Shown: positions 13,061-24,742, counted from the stretch's first letter. The stretch: 64,000 nucleotides of DNA from Cercis canadensis (GCA_003255065.1 QAOA01004319.1:193741-257740), one strand, 5' to 3'. The notes: generated by a model from the letters alone, not told the origin. Program-made: numbers and translations.

Positions 13061-13485
13061 AGTACTAGTATTGTATATATAAATTTATAATGTATTATTT
13101 GTCAATATTTTATTTTTTTGTTAAAAAAATCTGCTAAAAGAAAAAAAAATTGTACATGTTATTCTATTTAATTAAGTACTTTATGAATATTTCACATGTT
13201 GGCTCATCTAAGAAAACATGTAAAAATATAATTAAGCAAAGAAACCAAAAAAGTTAAGCAAAAAGATTTCAAGATCATGTAGTCTAACAAAAATGAACTT
13301 TTAAATTATGTCACATTTTTCTTTATGTGATTTTATGTCACAATTTTAAAGATTGGACAATATTGTTAATGAAACATTAATATGTACATCAAGAAAGCAT
13401 AGTGCTTTGTCGAGAAAAAGAAAAGAAGATATTTAATGAGAATGGCCTTCCCCACCCACCCCCAACCCAACACAAAAAAAGATAA

Positions 13486-13742
13486 GAGTAAAACCCTTTT
13501 TTAGTTATTGAAAAATGCAGTCATTGACAAATTCGTCCTCCAAAAATTTTTGATGACAAATTGATCATTGAATTATTATTCTATCGGACAAATTAGTCAT
13601 CTTGTAGAGTCCCATTAGTGACATTTAAGGACCAATTTTTCCGACGAAATAATAATTCAATGACCAATTTATCACCAAAAATTTTTGAATGACGAATTTG
13701 TCAGTGATTACATTTTTCAATAACTAAAAAAAAGTTTTACTC
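13486..13742. mobile_element. Foldback MITE with TAA target-site duplication
   Basis: The 257-bp unit is an almost complete palindrome. It starts GAGTAAAACCCTTTTTTAG and ends with the mirror form CTAAAAAAAAGTTTTACTC; the arms continue inward through TTGACAAATTCGTC on the left and GACGAATTTGTCAGTG on the right. TAA flanks both ends (13483-13485 and 13743-13745). Long inverted arms, small size and a 3-bp TWA duplication fit Tourist/Harbinger-type MITEs; the family assignment is inferred. Confidence 0.88.
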
Positions 13743-13745
13743 TAA

Positions 13746-15139
13746 GTAATGGGCAGAAAGCAACAAAGGTATATAAATTTTTTTTTTTTGCTTTTTTGGT
13801 TATTGATATAAAATATTTATATTTTATTGTATTATATAAAATGAATATAAATATAAAAGTACAAGAGAAAGAAGAAAAATAAAGGGGACCACATTTGTAG
13901 ATCGTAGAACACAGAGGGCAAAAGACCAAAATTCCACCAGACAAACTGATTAAAAACAACAATATAAAAATAAATCTATGAGCATAGCGACACCACTTGT
14001 CGATTTCAAAGGCCTCCTTTCTCAGACCCACAATGAGAAAAATGCATGGGAATAATGGTCCTAGGAAACATTAGTTACTCTCACACCATTTTATACTCTA
14101 TATATAAGATCATATCTATCTAGACTTATGTGAATTTATTTAAATTTTAATTAGATTCTTTTAAACTACTTGTACTATTTAAATTTTGCACACATCACAT
14201 GATATATCATAATCATTTATCAAAATATAACGACATAACCTAAAATATAAAATGAAAGGAGTTATGATAGATTTCATACTCATTCTAAGGATAAAACATC
14301 AAGTTATTATGAGATTCATTTGAGGCAAAATGAGAGTTACATTATATATAAATATAGTTTGTCAATAAAACATAATTATTTTCCGTTGATATATAACTTG
14401 GAAAAAGTTAGTCTATTTGTTTAACACATACACTTTATGAACTTTCATAGTATATATACTATGCCAATCATCTCTAAAACTTTAGCTTAAAAAGTTATCA
14501 TCAAAAGTTCAAAAGGTGTAGAATTTTCACCTCAAAATAGGATGTAAGAAACATTACTTTTAGAGTAAATCACAGAGATATTCTCTGAAAAATTTATAAT
14601 AAACAAGAAAAATATTCCAAGGACCCTTATTGCTTCTTCTTCTTTTTCTGTGGATGATATTTTTCTCAAAGTTACTATATAAGAAATGAATGTATCAATT
14701 TGTTTAGTTCATAATGTCTTGCCAACCGTAATTGTAAGGATCTCCAATATTGGAATGTCAATTTTACTTAAAGTTTGAGGAGCTTAGATTAGAAAGAGAA
14801 GTGCCTCTTGTTATTTTACACAAATTTAAAGAGTTAAAGGAAGTAATAATTGAAAAATAAAAGAAGTACGGATTATATAAGATTGAAAAGAAAAAAAAAA
14901 AAGAATATGATTAATAAAGGGCTCGAACACAACTAGGTCAAGGAGAAAAAGAGAAAATGTAACTAATGCTAACTGTGTTAACTTTTCTTTTCCTTCCTCC
15001 TCTAGCGATATTTGATATGATAAAAGATCAAAGGTATTTTTTAAAAAAATTGAAATTAAAATATATATTTAATTAAGCAGAATTTGCTGCCAAACTTATC
15101 ATGAGCTTTCATCTCTTTTCTTATGTGTTTTTTTTTTTT
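13746..15139. other. AT-rich intergenic stretch, no gene seen
   Basis: Nothing recognisable on either strand. The longest frame (13717-14031, - strand) overlaps the MITE and has low-complexity, hydrophobic content typical of chance translation of AT-rich DNA. Confidence 0.55.
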
Positions 15140-16116
15140 ACTTATAATTTGTTTGAGAGTTACTTTTGAGGGGAAAAGAAAGGAGAAGAGAAGAATAAAG
15201 CTTTTATCTCCCTTGTTTAAAATATTTATCTTAAAAAATGAGATGAGACCAGTGGATAAAATGTAACCATACTCCTTTTTTGATTCATTTTTGTGTTTCT
15301 CCAAATTGAGAGATTTAGAGATAAAATATGTTAAAATGATTATTATACCTTTTATTTTTTATTAGTCACTGTTGCTTGAAAGTTGAAACTTATTTTGTTT
15401 TGCAAGAACATAACAACAGAAACTTAAATGGGTCGTCCGCAGAGAAATTTTTCCATTTAATAGCAGTGCTCGAGGAAGCTACAGATTCGTCCACTGGATA
15501 TGACAAAGTGAAGCCCAGTTTCTTGTCCTTCGGGAGTCCATCATTTTCATACTCAGTATTAGCACACACAAATTTTGCTGTCTCCATAGCTATGAAGTCA
15601 AATAATTCCTGTCAACAACCAAATTTTCACATGTTCTTGCACTAGACCAACTTCATATGTAATCTGCATTTCTGATTTCCATTAAAACTACTTGTGCTTC
15701 CAAATAAAATAGTCTTTTTATATATATTATTCTTATTATCAGATTGCCTCAATTTGAACTTTTATTATTATACTTAATCATTGCTTTATAATATGTTAAG
15801 ATGATTTATTATTGATTTGTTGATTAATTTAATTTTTTAAAAAAATATTTAATTTATTTTCTAGTTTTATTAATTGATTAGTTTAGATTGAAAAAGAAAT
15901 AAGTGTATTATATTATTTAATTTTATATTAAATATGTCTATTTTAATAATAAATGGTAAACTAGTAAAAATATTTTATAATAAGACTTTTCTTTTCCTTT
16001 CCGTTTTTTTATTTTAATCATCCAAACAAAAGAGATGAAAACTCCTCATTTTCCCTTTCATTCATTTTCCTCTCTTCTCCTTTCCTTTCCTCTCAGTTCA
16101 AATTCCCAAACAGAGC
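15140..16116. mobile_element. TIR-like element carrying a host gene fragment
   Basis: The left end has GTTTGAGAGTT followed by purine-rich GGGGAAAAGAAAGGAGAAG (about 15150-15190). The right end has the mirror image CTTCTCCTTTCCTTTCC followed by CCCAAACAGAGCCTT (about 16073-16117). The terminal CCAAACAGAGCC is typical of several plant DNA-transposon termini. The interior is AT-rich except for the hexokinase-like exon at 15432-15608. I could not define a target-site duplication, so the exact borders and the superfamily are uncertain. Confidence 0.5.
15432..15608 (-). pseudogene. Hexokinase-like exon fragment (captured gene piece)
   Basis: Read on the minus strand from 15608, the sequence gives about 59 residues that resemble an internal exon of plant hexokinase. 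It opens with ELFDFIAMETAKFV, matching the family's ELFDFIA-x-AKFV block, and continues to KLGFTLSYPV (family: ELGFTFSFPV), then SSSTAIKWKNFSADD (family: SSGTLIKWTKGF). A good splice acceptor, TTGTTGACAG, lies directly before the first codon, so intron sequence was carried along. Neither the ATP-binding motifs nor any other exon was found nearby, so it cannot encode an enzyme. It lies inside a TIR-like element, which suggests Pack-type capture; a decayed local hexokinase gene is the alternative. Confidence 0.7.
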
Positions 16117-16671
16117 CTTAAGGTTTATTTCATAGAGGTGAAACTGGGATGGTAGAAAGAGGAGTTAAAAATTTGGGGTGCAAACCATCTTACAATAAAA
16201 AAAAAAAAAAANAAAAAAAAAAAGTCAGAGTTTAGTTTATTTCCATTTTTCTGTACTTTATCAGAATTAAGGAGTAAAAATCAAAATCACTCTATATTTT
16301 TAGTCCCTACTCTATTTTTCACATTTCATATCTCTTTCCTTACTATAGTCGTATCCAAATGTAACATTCTATCGAAGGCAAGGAATGAACAAAACTTATC
16401 CTTGGTATATTAGTGAATAGGAAAAATTAAAAAAGAGGTAACAAAAGAATAAATTAATAAATTAGACCCCAAAAATTATGGTTCCCATTTAGTCTTGAGT
16501 GAGTTTTGGAGTCAACTAAGTTGCTAATTTTTATGATTCGTATCAAGTCATGAACTTTAGGTTTAGATTTAGTCGACTCTAAAACTTTTATAGGATTAAA
16601 TTTTAAAATGTAATATTTAATTAGGTGAAAATTATTAATTTAGTTAAAGAGAGTTGAAGTTTTAGTTCACC

Positions 16672-16674
<3 letters not shown>
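16117..16674. other. AT-rich intergenic stretch
   Basis: No gene. A poly-A run at about 16197-16223 contains an N at 16212 and is probably a contig join or base-calling break. Confidence 0.5.

Positions 16675-16716
<42 letters not shown>
16675..16716. repeat. (TA)n microsatellite
   Basis: An uninterrupted run of 21 TA units. Confidence 0.97.
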
Positions 16717-16718
<2 letters not shown>

Positions 16719-17209
16719 CTTTTTTTAAGTACATATTCATAGATTACAGTCACTATTATGTATATTCAAATTTTATCTATCTTTTTTTGAGAATTAACTA
16801 GTAATTACTATGTATGCATATCCATGTATAAAACAAATTCCGTATTTAAATTTCATTTGCATAACTCAAATTAATTTCAAAAGACCCTAAAAATATTATA
16901 TAAATTCAAAAAGACAAAAACATTTTCATCAAAACAAAACTTTCACCATTTCTCTTTATGCTTCCACTTTTCTATCATGTTCCTAGTTTTTTTGTTTTCC
17001 CTTCTCTGTCTTGTTTACTTCATGGATACTTCTCTTCTGTTAGGTGAACATTTCGTAATTGTTTTCTAAATTTTTACTTTTACTTTACCCAGTTGTGATC
17101 TTTTACCAAACTACAGGAAAGATATCCAGTCCCCACACTATAATGCTATTAGTGGCAAGTTGTCAAACAAGAACGATTTCCACTTATGCTCCACCTAAAT
17201 ATTAATGTG

Positions 17210-17366
17210 GTTACATAACTTTTTTTTTTATTACATAGAAATGTAATGTATTAGAAAAAAAAAATTACATGACGAAAATAGAATTCATAACATCAATTAT
17301 TTTAATTTATATGATTATATATAAGAGATACCACTAGACCTAAAATCATTAGCAGTTACATAACTT
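17210..17366 (-). mobile_element. SINE, minus strand, 12-bp target-site duplication
   Basis: GTTACATAACTT flanks the insertion at 17210-17221 and 17355-17366. The body (17222-17354) ends, on the minus strand, in ATGTAATAAAAAAAAAA. It contains GATGTTATGAATTCTATTTT, which matches the SINEs at 23641-23769 and 24606-24728. The 5' head resembles a worn tRNA-like sequence (TTTTAGGTCTAGTGG). Confidence 0.83.
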
Positions 17367-17520
17367 ACATTATACTAAAGCAAAATTTTCAACCTCTCCC
17401 GTAGTCATCTCCATTATTTTACAACTGGTAATTTATTAAAATAGTTTGATTTTTTTTTTTTGGACACTTTAGCGCCTCATATGAGTCATATCATGAACAT
17501 AATGAAAGAGATAGGTAAAA

Positions 17521-17725
17521 TTGTTGACAACCAACAAGCATGTAGATCAGCTGGTAAGGGGCTGTTCTAGCTTAACCAAGGGTCTTGGGTTCGAGGCCTT
17601 GGGAATGCAGCTGCATCTGTTGGGAGAGCTTTATCGCCCATTGTGGTCCTTTCCAGCTCGAAACCGGATTAGTCGGGCGAAGCCCGGACACCGGTGGAAA
17701 ACCAAAAAAAAAAAGTTGTTGACAA
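17521..17725 (+). mobile_element. tRNA-derived SINE with 10-bp target-site duplication
   Basis: TTGTTGACAA lies at 17521-17530 and 17716-17725. The body starts with a tRNA-like head: an A-box-like TAGATCAGCTGGTAAGG and a canonical B-box GGTTCGAGGCC. It has a GC-rich middle with a short hairpin (GTCGGGCGAAGCCCGGAC) and ends GGTGGAAAACC plus an A-run. It differs in its body from the other SINEs here, so at least two or three SINE families are present. Confidence 0.9.
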
Positions 17726-18014
17726 ACAATTGACACTTCAAGACAAAACGTGATCTACCAAATTTCTGTCATTCGCTATTACTGTCTCTTATCTTGTCCC
17801 CAATCATGCACTCTCAGTAACCCTTTATTTAAAGATGAATGATAGTTACATATAAATTATTAGACCTAATTAGTTGATAGCCCTATATATATATTATCTT
17901 TTGTTAAGTACATATTCATAGATTATAGTCACTATTATGTATATTCAAATTTTCTCTATCTTTCTTTGAGAATTAACTAGTAATTACTATGTATGCATAT
18001 ATATCCATGTAAAG

Positions 18015-19899
18015 ACTTCTATTAGGGCACGTTTTCATATTCTTCCTCCTACCATTTCGATGGCTACGAATTGACTTTATACCTAAACTTTTTCAAGGCT
18101 TCTCCTCGATGATGGGTGTTCTTCCATTAAATGAACACTTCTCATTTTAATCATCACAAGTTATGTTTTTTGCCCTAATTTGGCAGTTGCTTTCTTAAAA
18201 TGTCATCATGCAATTTTATCCTCTCTTTTTCATGATGAAACCTGTCTCCTCCTACTTTTCCATTCCCTTCCAGAAACCTGATGAAGAAAAAGACTAAGTT
18301 ATCCTTCGGTAGCTATATATGCTTTTGTTTTTTTAATGAATAACTGTTTATATTATTTGAACTATACCAATTAACCCTGCAAAAGGCGTACCCCTATAAA
18401 TAGAGTATAAGTACTTATGTTATGGTGACCACAATTATTGTGAATTTGTGATTGATCTGATAGGTTTCTTTTTCTTAATGTTTACAGCGTAAAGACAACC
18501 AATATTTTCTTTGTTTTTCGTTTTGTGAGAAGACAACAAACTTTATATCATTAAGAGATGACTATACATACATATTATTGGTCCTTTATTTTTTATCTTT
18601 TGGTCCAACATGTTCATGTTCATGTTCATGTTCATGCCTGTGGTATATACGTAGTTGTACAAGTTTTAATAATCTATCAAATTAATTTTCAAATGAGTCA
18701 TGGCCATGGGAATAGAAACTTATATATATTATATTTGAATTTAAGTTATTTAAACTCAGAACTACTTATAACTAATTAGTAGACTAGTAGTACATAGTTG
18801 ACACTATGTAATTAATATTATTCAATAGAAAACTACTCACAAACATAGTGACAAAAACAAATGTGTAAAATCAAAGTTAACTAATAAAGCATTTTTCAAG
18901 CCTATCTTGGGACCATTGGGTTTCGCTAGCTGTCGCTAAGTGGGGAGAATGATTAACTAATTTTAATACATATAAAGAAAACGGTGTACCTACAATTTTT
19001 TAAAATATTAGTTTACAAATTCACTATCATGGGATAGGTATAAGATTATATCTTAAAATAGGACACAGGTTCTTGTGATCCATAATAACTATGGTACTTT
19101 CTTAATTAATGTTCTTCTCGTCAGTTTTCCATAGGACAAAGGTCCTTGTCTTCTGTTTTTTTTTTTTTTTTTTTTTTTTNTTTTTTTTTTCTTTTCTTTC
19201 GACCTTGAGAAAGGTCCAGTTCTGGTTGCTTTTAAATAGGTTTAACTTCAGATCTAGAATCCTTTAACATAAATTTTGGTTTCTAATGGCTAAAAGATGA
19301 TATCCTTATGGCTATCACCATCTATGTGAGTGGAACATGTTAATAAAATTAAAAGGGAAGTCAAAGGGGTCTCTCAAGTGTGACTTTAGCAGCAGAACTA
19401 AAGATCAGATCTACGTATGAAAATAAGATATCTGCACCTTCGACCTTGAAAGTGTAGAATCCCTGCATCAACAAAGTTCCATCTCAATAAAGTTCTATAC
19501 TTGTGTGTTGTGCTTTTTTTGTTATTCATTAGAAGCCGCGGAAGAGGGATAGTTTATTCCTCCTTTAATCCTAGACTAGGAAAGAGGGATAGTTTATATC
19601 TTCCTTTAATCCTACTTCATTTGCTTTTATTGAGATTTGAAAACATGATCTCTATTATAAATTGTCGAGTGCTGTGTTGATTAGGTATGGAAAATAAAAT
19701 TAAAAACAAATGAAGTTGGATTAAAATATGAAACTCATATTGTGTCCTATATTCTACAGTTATATAAAAAAATAATTTAAAGAGTTTATATACCTCAATT
19801 TTACATCATTCTATCTCACATTTCTAACTATTTTATAATTTTAATTGGATCCATTCAACTTTGTTTTGGATAGTTAAAATTTAATTAAGACTCACAGTT
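18015..19899. other. AT-rich intergenic stretch, no gene seen
   Basis: Contains a short CATGTT tandem (about 18608-18637) and a long T-run with an N at 19180. The open frame over the CATGTT tandem is low-complexity and is not called. Confidence 0.5.
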
Positions 19900-22800
19900 G
19901 TCATAACATACCCGAAGCGTAGCTGTGATGTAGTAGACTTCAAAAAAAAATTACTTTTCAAAGAAAATTTTGAATCCCCACCAATTATTTTTAGAAATCG
20001 AGAAACAATTGAAAAACTTTTTTTTTATTTTAAATAAAATCGTACTACGAACTAGAAAGGGTTCAAGAGTCAAATTTGAGTATGAAAAAAATGTTAAGCA
20101 CCTCACAACACCCGTCTAAAATACGATTACCCAAAATTAATTGTGGAAATATAATATGGCTAAAAATGTATTTTATTTATTCCAAAAATAATAAGAGTAT
20201 TACAAAAATATATAACAAAGTATAGAAGATGGATTTAAACATTCAATAAATGATTTCACTATCGAGACCTAAATTCTTCCACACTTTCCTAGCATAAAGC
20301 ATCATTCGGGGTGGCGCTACCTTCCCTTAGGTTGAATAAACAAAACCATCCCATATAGGATCAAACTCTATATCCTTCCATTATAAGTGAAAGGGCTTGT
20401 GAATACTATACAACACAGTCATATTACTAAATAGATGCAAATGCATGAGTTTACAAATTATAGTATTGTTGAGGGAGAGGGAATTTAAATAATTACATAA
20501 AACAAAATAAAAGTCTTCTCATTTCTAACTCCGCCTTACTCCAAGATCAAGCCTTCTAGATTGTCATTACTTATAATCCAACTCACAAATATTATAGCAA
20601 CAATGGTCAAATATACTCATAAGGCCAAAAAAAGAGCATTAATTAAGAAAACATGTAAGAAATTATTTAAGCATGAACAACCAAAATGATCTACTAGAAT
20701 AATAAAAGGAAGTAATCCATAAAATAACTTCAGAATAATGCAAAATAAGGATATACAAGAAGCCTTAAAATAATTCTCAATCAGCCTTCAAAATATATCC
20801 TTGGGACAGCCACTAAACATTAGCAAAAATAATCCCAAAGCAGCTACCCAAAGATACCATCAAAAGCAGCAAAATAAAATAACCTCAAACCCCCTTTAAG
20901 AGGCTTTGGAACACTCACTCAAACAAAGAGAGACAGCAGCACGAAAATATTCAAAACAGCCGATAAAAAGGCATAAAACAGTCTTTAAAAGATAAAGAAA
21001 CCAGCAAAGGAAAATAAACCAGAAACAGTCCTAAAATCAGTCAAGACGACAAAGATAAAAATACCTAACCTATCCATTGATCTATCCTTGGAACAACAAC
21101 CAATTAAAGTGCATAACAGTGAGTGATTCAACCCAAAACTGCTTCCCAAATATGCACTAAAACAGCATGCAATTCATGCTAAAACATTATGCAAAGAAAT
21201 GAGCCAACTTTGAAAAAAAACTAGGAATTCATATAAGGGAGTTTTGACTTTGCAACTTTTACACAATAAAGACAGGGGTCTCCTAGTTCAATGAGACAAA
21301 AATTACTCAAATTAGAGCTCTATAACTCCATCTAGAAATAAAAACCAAGGTCTGCCAGGGAAGACTGGCATACCTGACAGTGTAAAAAAATAGCCAACTT
21401 CAAATGTGAACAGAGAACAGGTGAAAGAGAATTTTGCTTTGAAAATTTTACACATAAAAGGTACACATATCCCGGTTCTAACAAGACATGAATCACTTAA
21501 ATTGGAGCTATGTAGCTCTGGCTAAAAATAAAAAACCAAGGGATGCCAAAGAAAATTGACAGACTTGACAATGCAGAAAAATAGCCAACTTTAAATGCAA
21601 ACCGGAAACAGGGGAAAGGAAATTTTGATTTGAAAATTTTACACATGACAGTAATATGTCTCCCGGTTCTAACAAGACAATAATAACTCAAAACAAAGCT
21701 CTGTAGCTCTATCTAAAAAAAATAAAATACCAAATGCTGCCAGTCCTAATTGACAAACCCAAGAATCAAGAAATTCAAGTGATTTTGTTACAGAAATGGG
21801 CCAAGTGATCAATAAAGACAGTAACATCTACATTGAAAACCATACCACGAAAGGTAAAATCCATATCACAATACCTATAAACATAGTGATTCATACATAT
21901 GCAATGTCACAACCAAAGCATAGCACAAAAAACTCAAACCTCATGAATTTGATTAAGTTAGCACCAAGAAAGACACCATATCAGTTTATGAAACTAAGAG
22001 GCAAAAGCTGAAAACAGGTGAAAGAGAATTTTGCTTTGAAAATTTTACACATAAAAGGCACACATATCCCGGTTCTAACAAGACATGAATCACTCAAATT
22101 GGAGCTATGTAGCTCTGGCTAAAAATAAAAAACCAAGGGATGTCAAAGAAAATTGACAGACTTGACAATACAGAAAAACAGCCAACTTTAAATGCAAACC
22201 GGAAACAGGGGAAAGGAAATTTTGATTTGAAAATTTTACACATGACAGTAAAATCCATATCACAATACCTATAAACATAGTGATTCATACATATGCAATG
22301 TCACAACCAAAGCATAGCACAAAAAACTCAAACCTCATGAATTTGATTAAGTTAGCACCAAGAAAGACACCATATCAGTTTATGAAACTAAGAGGCAAAA
22401 GCTGACTAGCTGATTCATAACACATACATACTTGAAGTGATTTGAACAAAAGGTAAAAATTCATATCACAGTACCTATAAACATAGTGATTCATACATAT
22501 GCAATGTCACAACCAAAGCATAGAACAAAAAACTCAAACCTCATGGATTTGATTAAGTTAGCACTAAGAAAGACACCATATCAGTTTATGAAACTAAGAG
22601 GCAAAAGCTGACTAGCTGATTCATAACACATACATACTTGAAGTGATTTGAACAAAAGGTAAAAATTCATATCACAGTACCTATAAACATAGTGATTCAT
22701 ACATATGCAATGTCACAACCAAAGCATAGGACAAAAAACTTAAACCCCATGAATTTGATTAAGTTAGCACCAAGAAAGACACAATATCAGTTTATGAAAC

Positions 22801-23440
22801 TAAGAGGCAAAAGCTGACTAGCTGATTCATAACACATACATACTTGAAGTGATTTGAACAAAAGGTGAGAAAATTTACTAGAACAATGTGCGGTAAGCTT
22901 ATAATTCAATTGTAATTTGAACTCAAAACCACTGTCAAACAATCCTCAAGACGCAGAAAAAAATTTCATGTCCATGAATGCATGAATTTTACTATCCAAA
23001 TAACCTTCACGAGCAGAATTTCTTCAGAACTTAAAGAGAATCATTCAAACAGCACTAGGCACTAGTGCAAAATCAGAAATATATATCTATTTCCTTCAGG
23101 AAGAAGCTGAAATAGTGAAGTTGAATCACATGGGCTCCCAGATTCTACCCGGTAAATGCTTCCGATGCTCTTTGATGCTTTTCATTTCTTTTTCTCCCCT
23201 ACCCTTTTCTCTCTTAATCGCAGCCCATTCTCCTTCTTTGTTCTCCCAGTGTTCCTCTCTTCTCACTCTGGGTTTCCTCTTCTCTCTGGCCTCCCTCTCT
23301 TTCGGTTCTCCTTTGCTCTCTCTCTTTCACTCTATCGGTTCTTCTCCAAGCTTTTCTCCCGGCCTTTCTCTCCATTCTTCCTCCTCTCCTATTTTCTTTT
23401 CTTTTTCCCAAAATACACCTTGATTAACCGCCCACCTTTT
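19900..23440 (-). mobile_element. Probable TE-derived region, non-coding
   Basis: The composition differs from the flanks: a long AAC/AGC-rich stretch (20500-21200), an internal tandem array (21417-22861) and a strongly pyrimidine-rich stretch on the plus strand (23190-23410). On the minus strand the last part reads as a long purine-rich leader. No reverse transcriptase, integrase or capsid motif is visible. A large non-autonomous retroelement is the best guess. Borders are approximate. Confidence 0.35.
21417..22861. repeat. Nested tandem repeats with ~205-bp units
   Basis: The segment containing TTCATACATATGCAATGTCA and TTGATTAAGTTAGCAC occurs at about 21853-22010 (partial), 22246-22450, 22451-22656 and 22657-22861, the last three spaced 205-206 bp apart. 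A second block (about 21417-21655), with CCCGGTTCTAACAAGACATG, recurs at about 22011-22248. The order is block X, spacer, block Y, X, Y, Y, Y, which implies stepwise duplication. No coding sense. Confidence 0.9.
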
Positions 23441-23542
23441 TTTTTAAAAAAAAAAAATTGTTTTGTTTTGTTTTTTATTTGTTTATTAAAGATAATGTAT
23501 CTCATTTTAGAGTAATGGGTGACCAAAAGTGATAGCAATAAT

Positions 23543-24086
23543 AATGTAAATCTAATAGAAAAATGTTTAAATAAATTGAAATTATGTCAATTATAACAAT
23601 TATTATGATGTGAACTAATTAATGTGTAAGTAAGATTTTTGTTTATTACATATAAGCGCAATGCACTGAAAATAGAGAATATATGACAAGAATAGAATTT
23701 ATGACATCAAACCATCTAATTTTTATAATTAGAGAAAGTGTCATTAGATCTTCAAGTCATTGACATATATAAGTAACATTTTTTTACGGATACCTACAAC
23801 AATGATATAATCCTTACCAAGCATAACATTTATTGAAATGATCTCATTTAGTTAGTTCATAACATTTATTTAAAGAGCCATGCACGTTGTAACAAATTAA
23901 TCATAATTCTAACTAAGATTAAAGTGAAGCACACAATAATCATTCGCACCAAGATTTTTCTGCATAAATATTGATCTATATATATATATTAATTTTATTG
24001 CTCATAAAAAAAAAAAAAAAAAAAAANACTGTGAAAAGTATATTCTCTAATCAGCATTATTGCTCATAAAAATAAAAAAAAAAAAC
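23543..24086. repeat. Segmental duplication, copy 1
   Basis: This matches 27521-28187 in the same orientation at high similarity, for example CATGCACGTTGTAACAAATT near 23880 and near 27920. It contains the SINE at 23641-23769, which is also present in copy 2, so the SINE insertion came before the duplication. A homopolymer with an N at 24027 interrupts it. Confidence 0.9.
23627..23783 (-). mobile_element. SINE, minus strand, imperfect 14-bp target-site duplication
   Basis: TAAGTAAGATTTTT (23627-23640) and TAAGTAACATTTTT (23770-23783) flank a 129-bp body. On the minus strand the body runs from TCAATGACTTGAAGATCTAA through GGTTTGATGTCATAAATTC to CATTGCGCTTATATGTAATA and an A-rich end. It is the same family as 17222-17354 and 24606-24728. 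Confidence 0.83.
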
Positions 24087-24376
24087 CAGTATTACTGCAA
24101 AAAAAGATAGGTGTACAACTATCACTATCTAAATGTTAAATAATACCAAATTGTACAACTATTCCCCTATCACACTTTGTACAATCACCTTTAACGTATA
24201 ACCACTTTTTTTCTAAATAGAACAAGTGCTTCAAGGTTTAAGGATCGCTGTCATCACCAAATTCAAAAGCTAATTATACAAAGAGAAAGATGATGATGCA
24301 AACTGAACAAGATAAAGTACAAAGCATGTCTAACTAAATACGAAAAAACAAAAATGTGATAGCAATAATACTGATT
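24087..24376. repeat. ~280-bp block, inverted relative to its copy at 28188-28480
   Basis: The left end CCAGTATTACTGCAAAAAAG and the right end GTGATAGCAATAATACTGAT are themselves short inverted repeats (CAGTATTATTGC). The whole block is the reverse complement of 28188-28480: GATCGCTGTCATCACC here against GGTGATGACAGCGATCC there. The left flank of both blocks is the same duplicated sequence, so the block seems to have flipped in place, or a MITE-like element inserted twice in opposite directions. Confidence 0.85.
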
Positions 24377-24591
24377 TTTTTATTCTTTTAATGCCTTAAA
24401 GTTGAAAAATATAAAATGTCATGAAATAAAAAATATGGGAGAAAAATTAGGCTACACATTTAGGTTTTGCCAAAATCTTTTCACATAAAAAAAATAAGCC
24501 CAATAATATAAAAATTGAAAATTTATGCATGTATTTTTTTGACAAAAAAAAATTGTCTAGACAAAAAAGGTGTCTATAGTATATGAAATTA

Positions 24592-24742
24592 AAGTATATA
24601 AGAATTTTTTATCAATGACTTGTGAGTCTAATGACAAACTAGAGAGTTTGATGTCATGAATTATATTCTTGTCATAAACTTTCTTCTCCTTTTTCTAGGG
24701 AATTGCACTCTTATGTAATAAAAAAAAAAAGTATATAAGAAT
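24592..24742 (+). mobile_element. SINE with 14-bp target-site duplication
   Basis: AAGTATATAAGAAT lies at 24592-24605 and 24729-24742. The body between has TCAATGACTTGTGAGTCTAA, GTTTGATGTCATGAATTAT and GGAATTGCACTCTTATGTAA, followed by an A-run. It belongs to the same family as the minus-strand copies at 17222 and 23641. Confidence 0.88.

Larger units (their letters stand above)
16733..18014. repeat. Pair of ~100-bp direct repeats
   Basis: 16733-16831 and 17905-18013 share an almost identical stretch containing TTAAGTACATATTCATAGAT, then ACTATTATGTATATTC, then TTAACTAGTAATTACTATG. The second copy has an extra ATAT and a few substitutions. Each copy is preceded by a TA-rich run. The repeats bracket two SINE insertions. 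Confidence 0.88.

Noticed and set aside
15376-15645. 89-codon plus-strand open frame
   Set aside because: It is the antisense of the hexokinase-like exon fragment.
23115-23515. Overlapping open frames rich in Ser, Leu, Phe or Arg, Glu
   Set aside because: They come from a pyrimidine-rich low-complexity stretch with both strands open.
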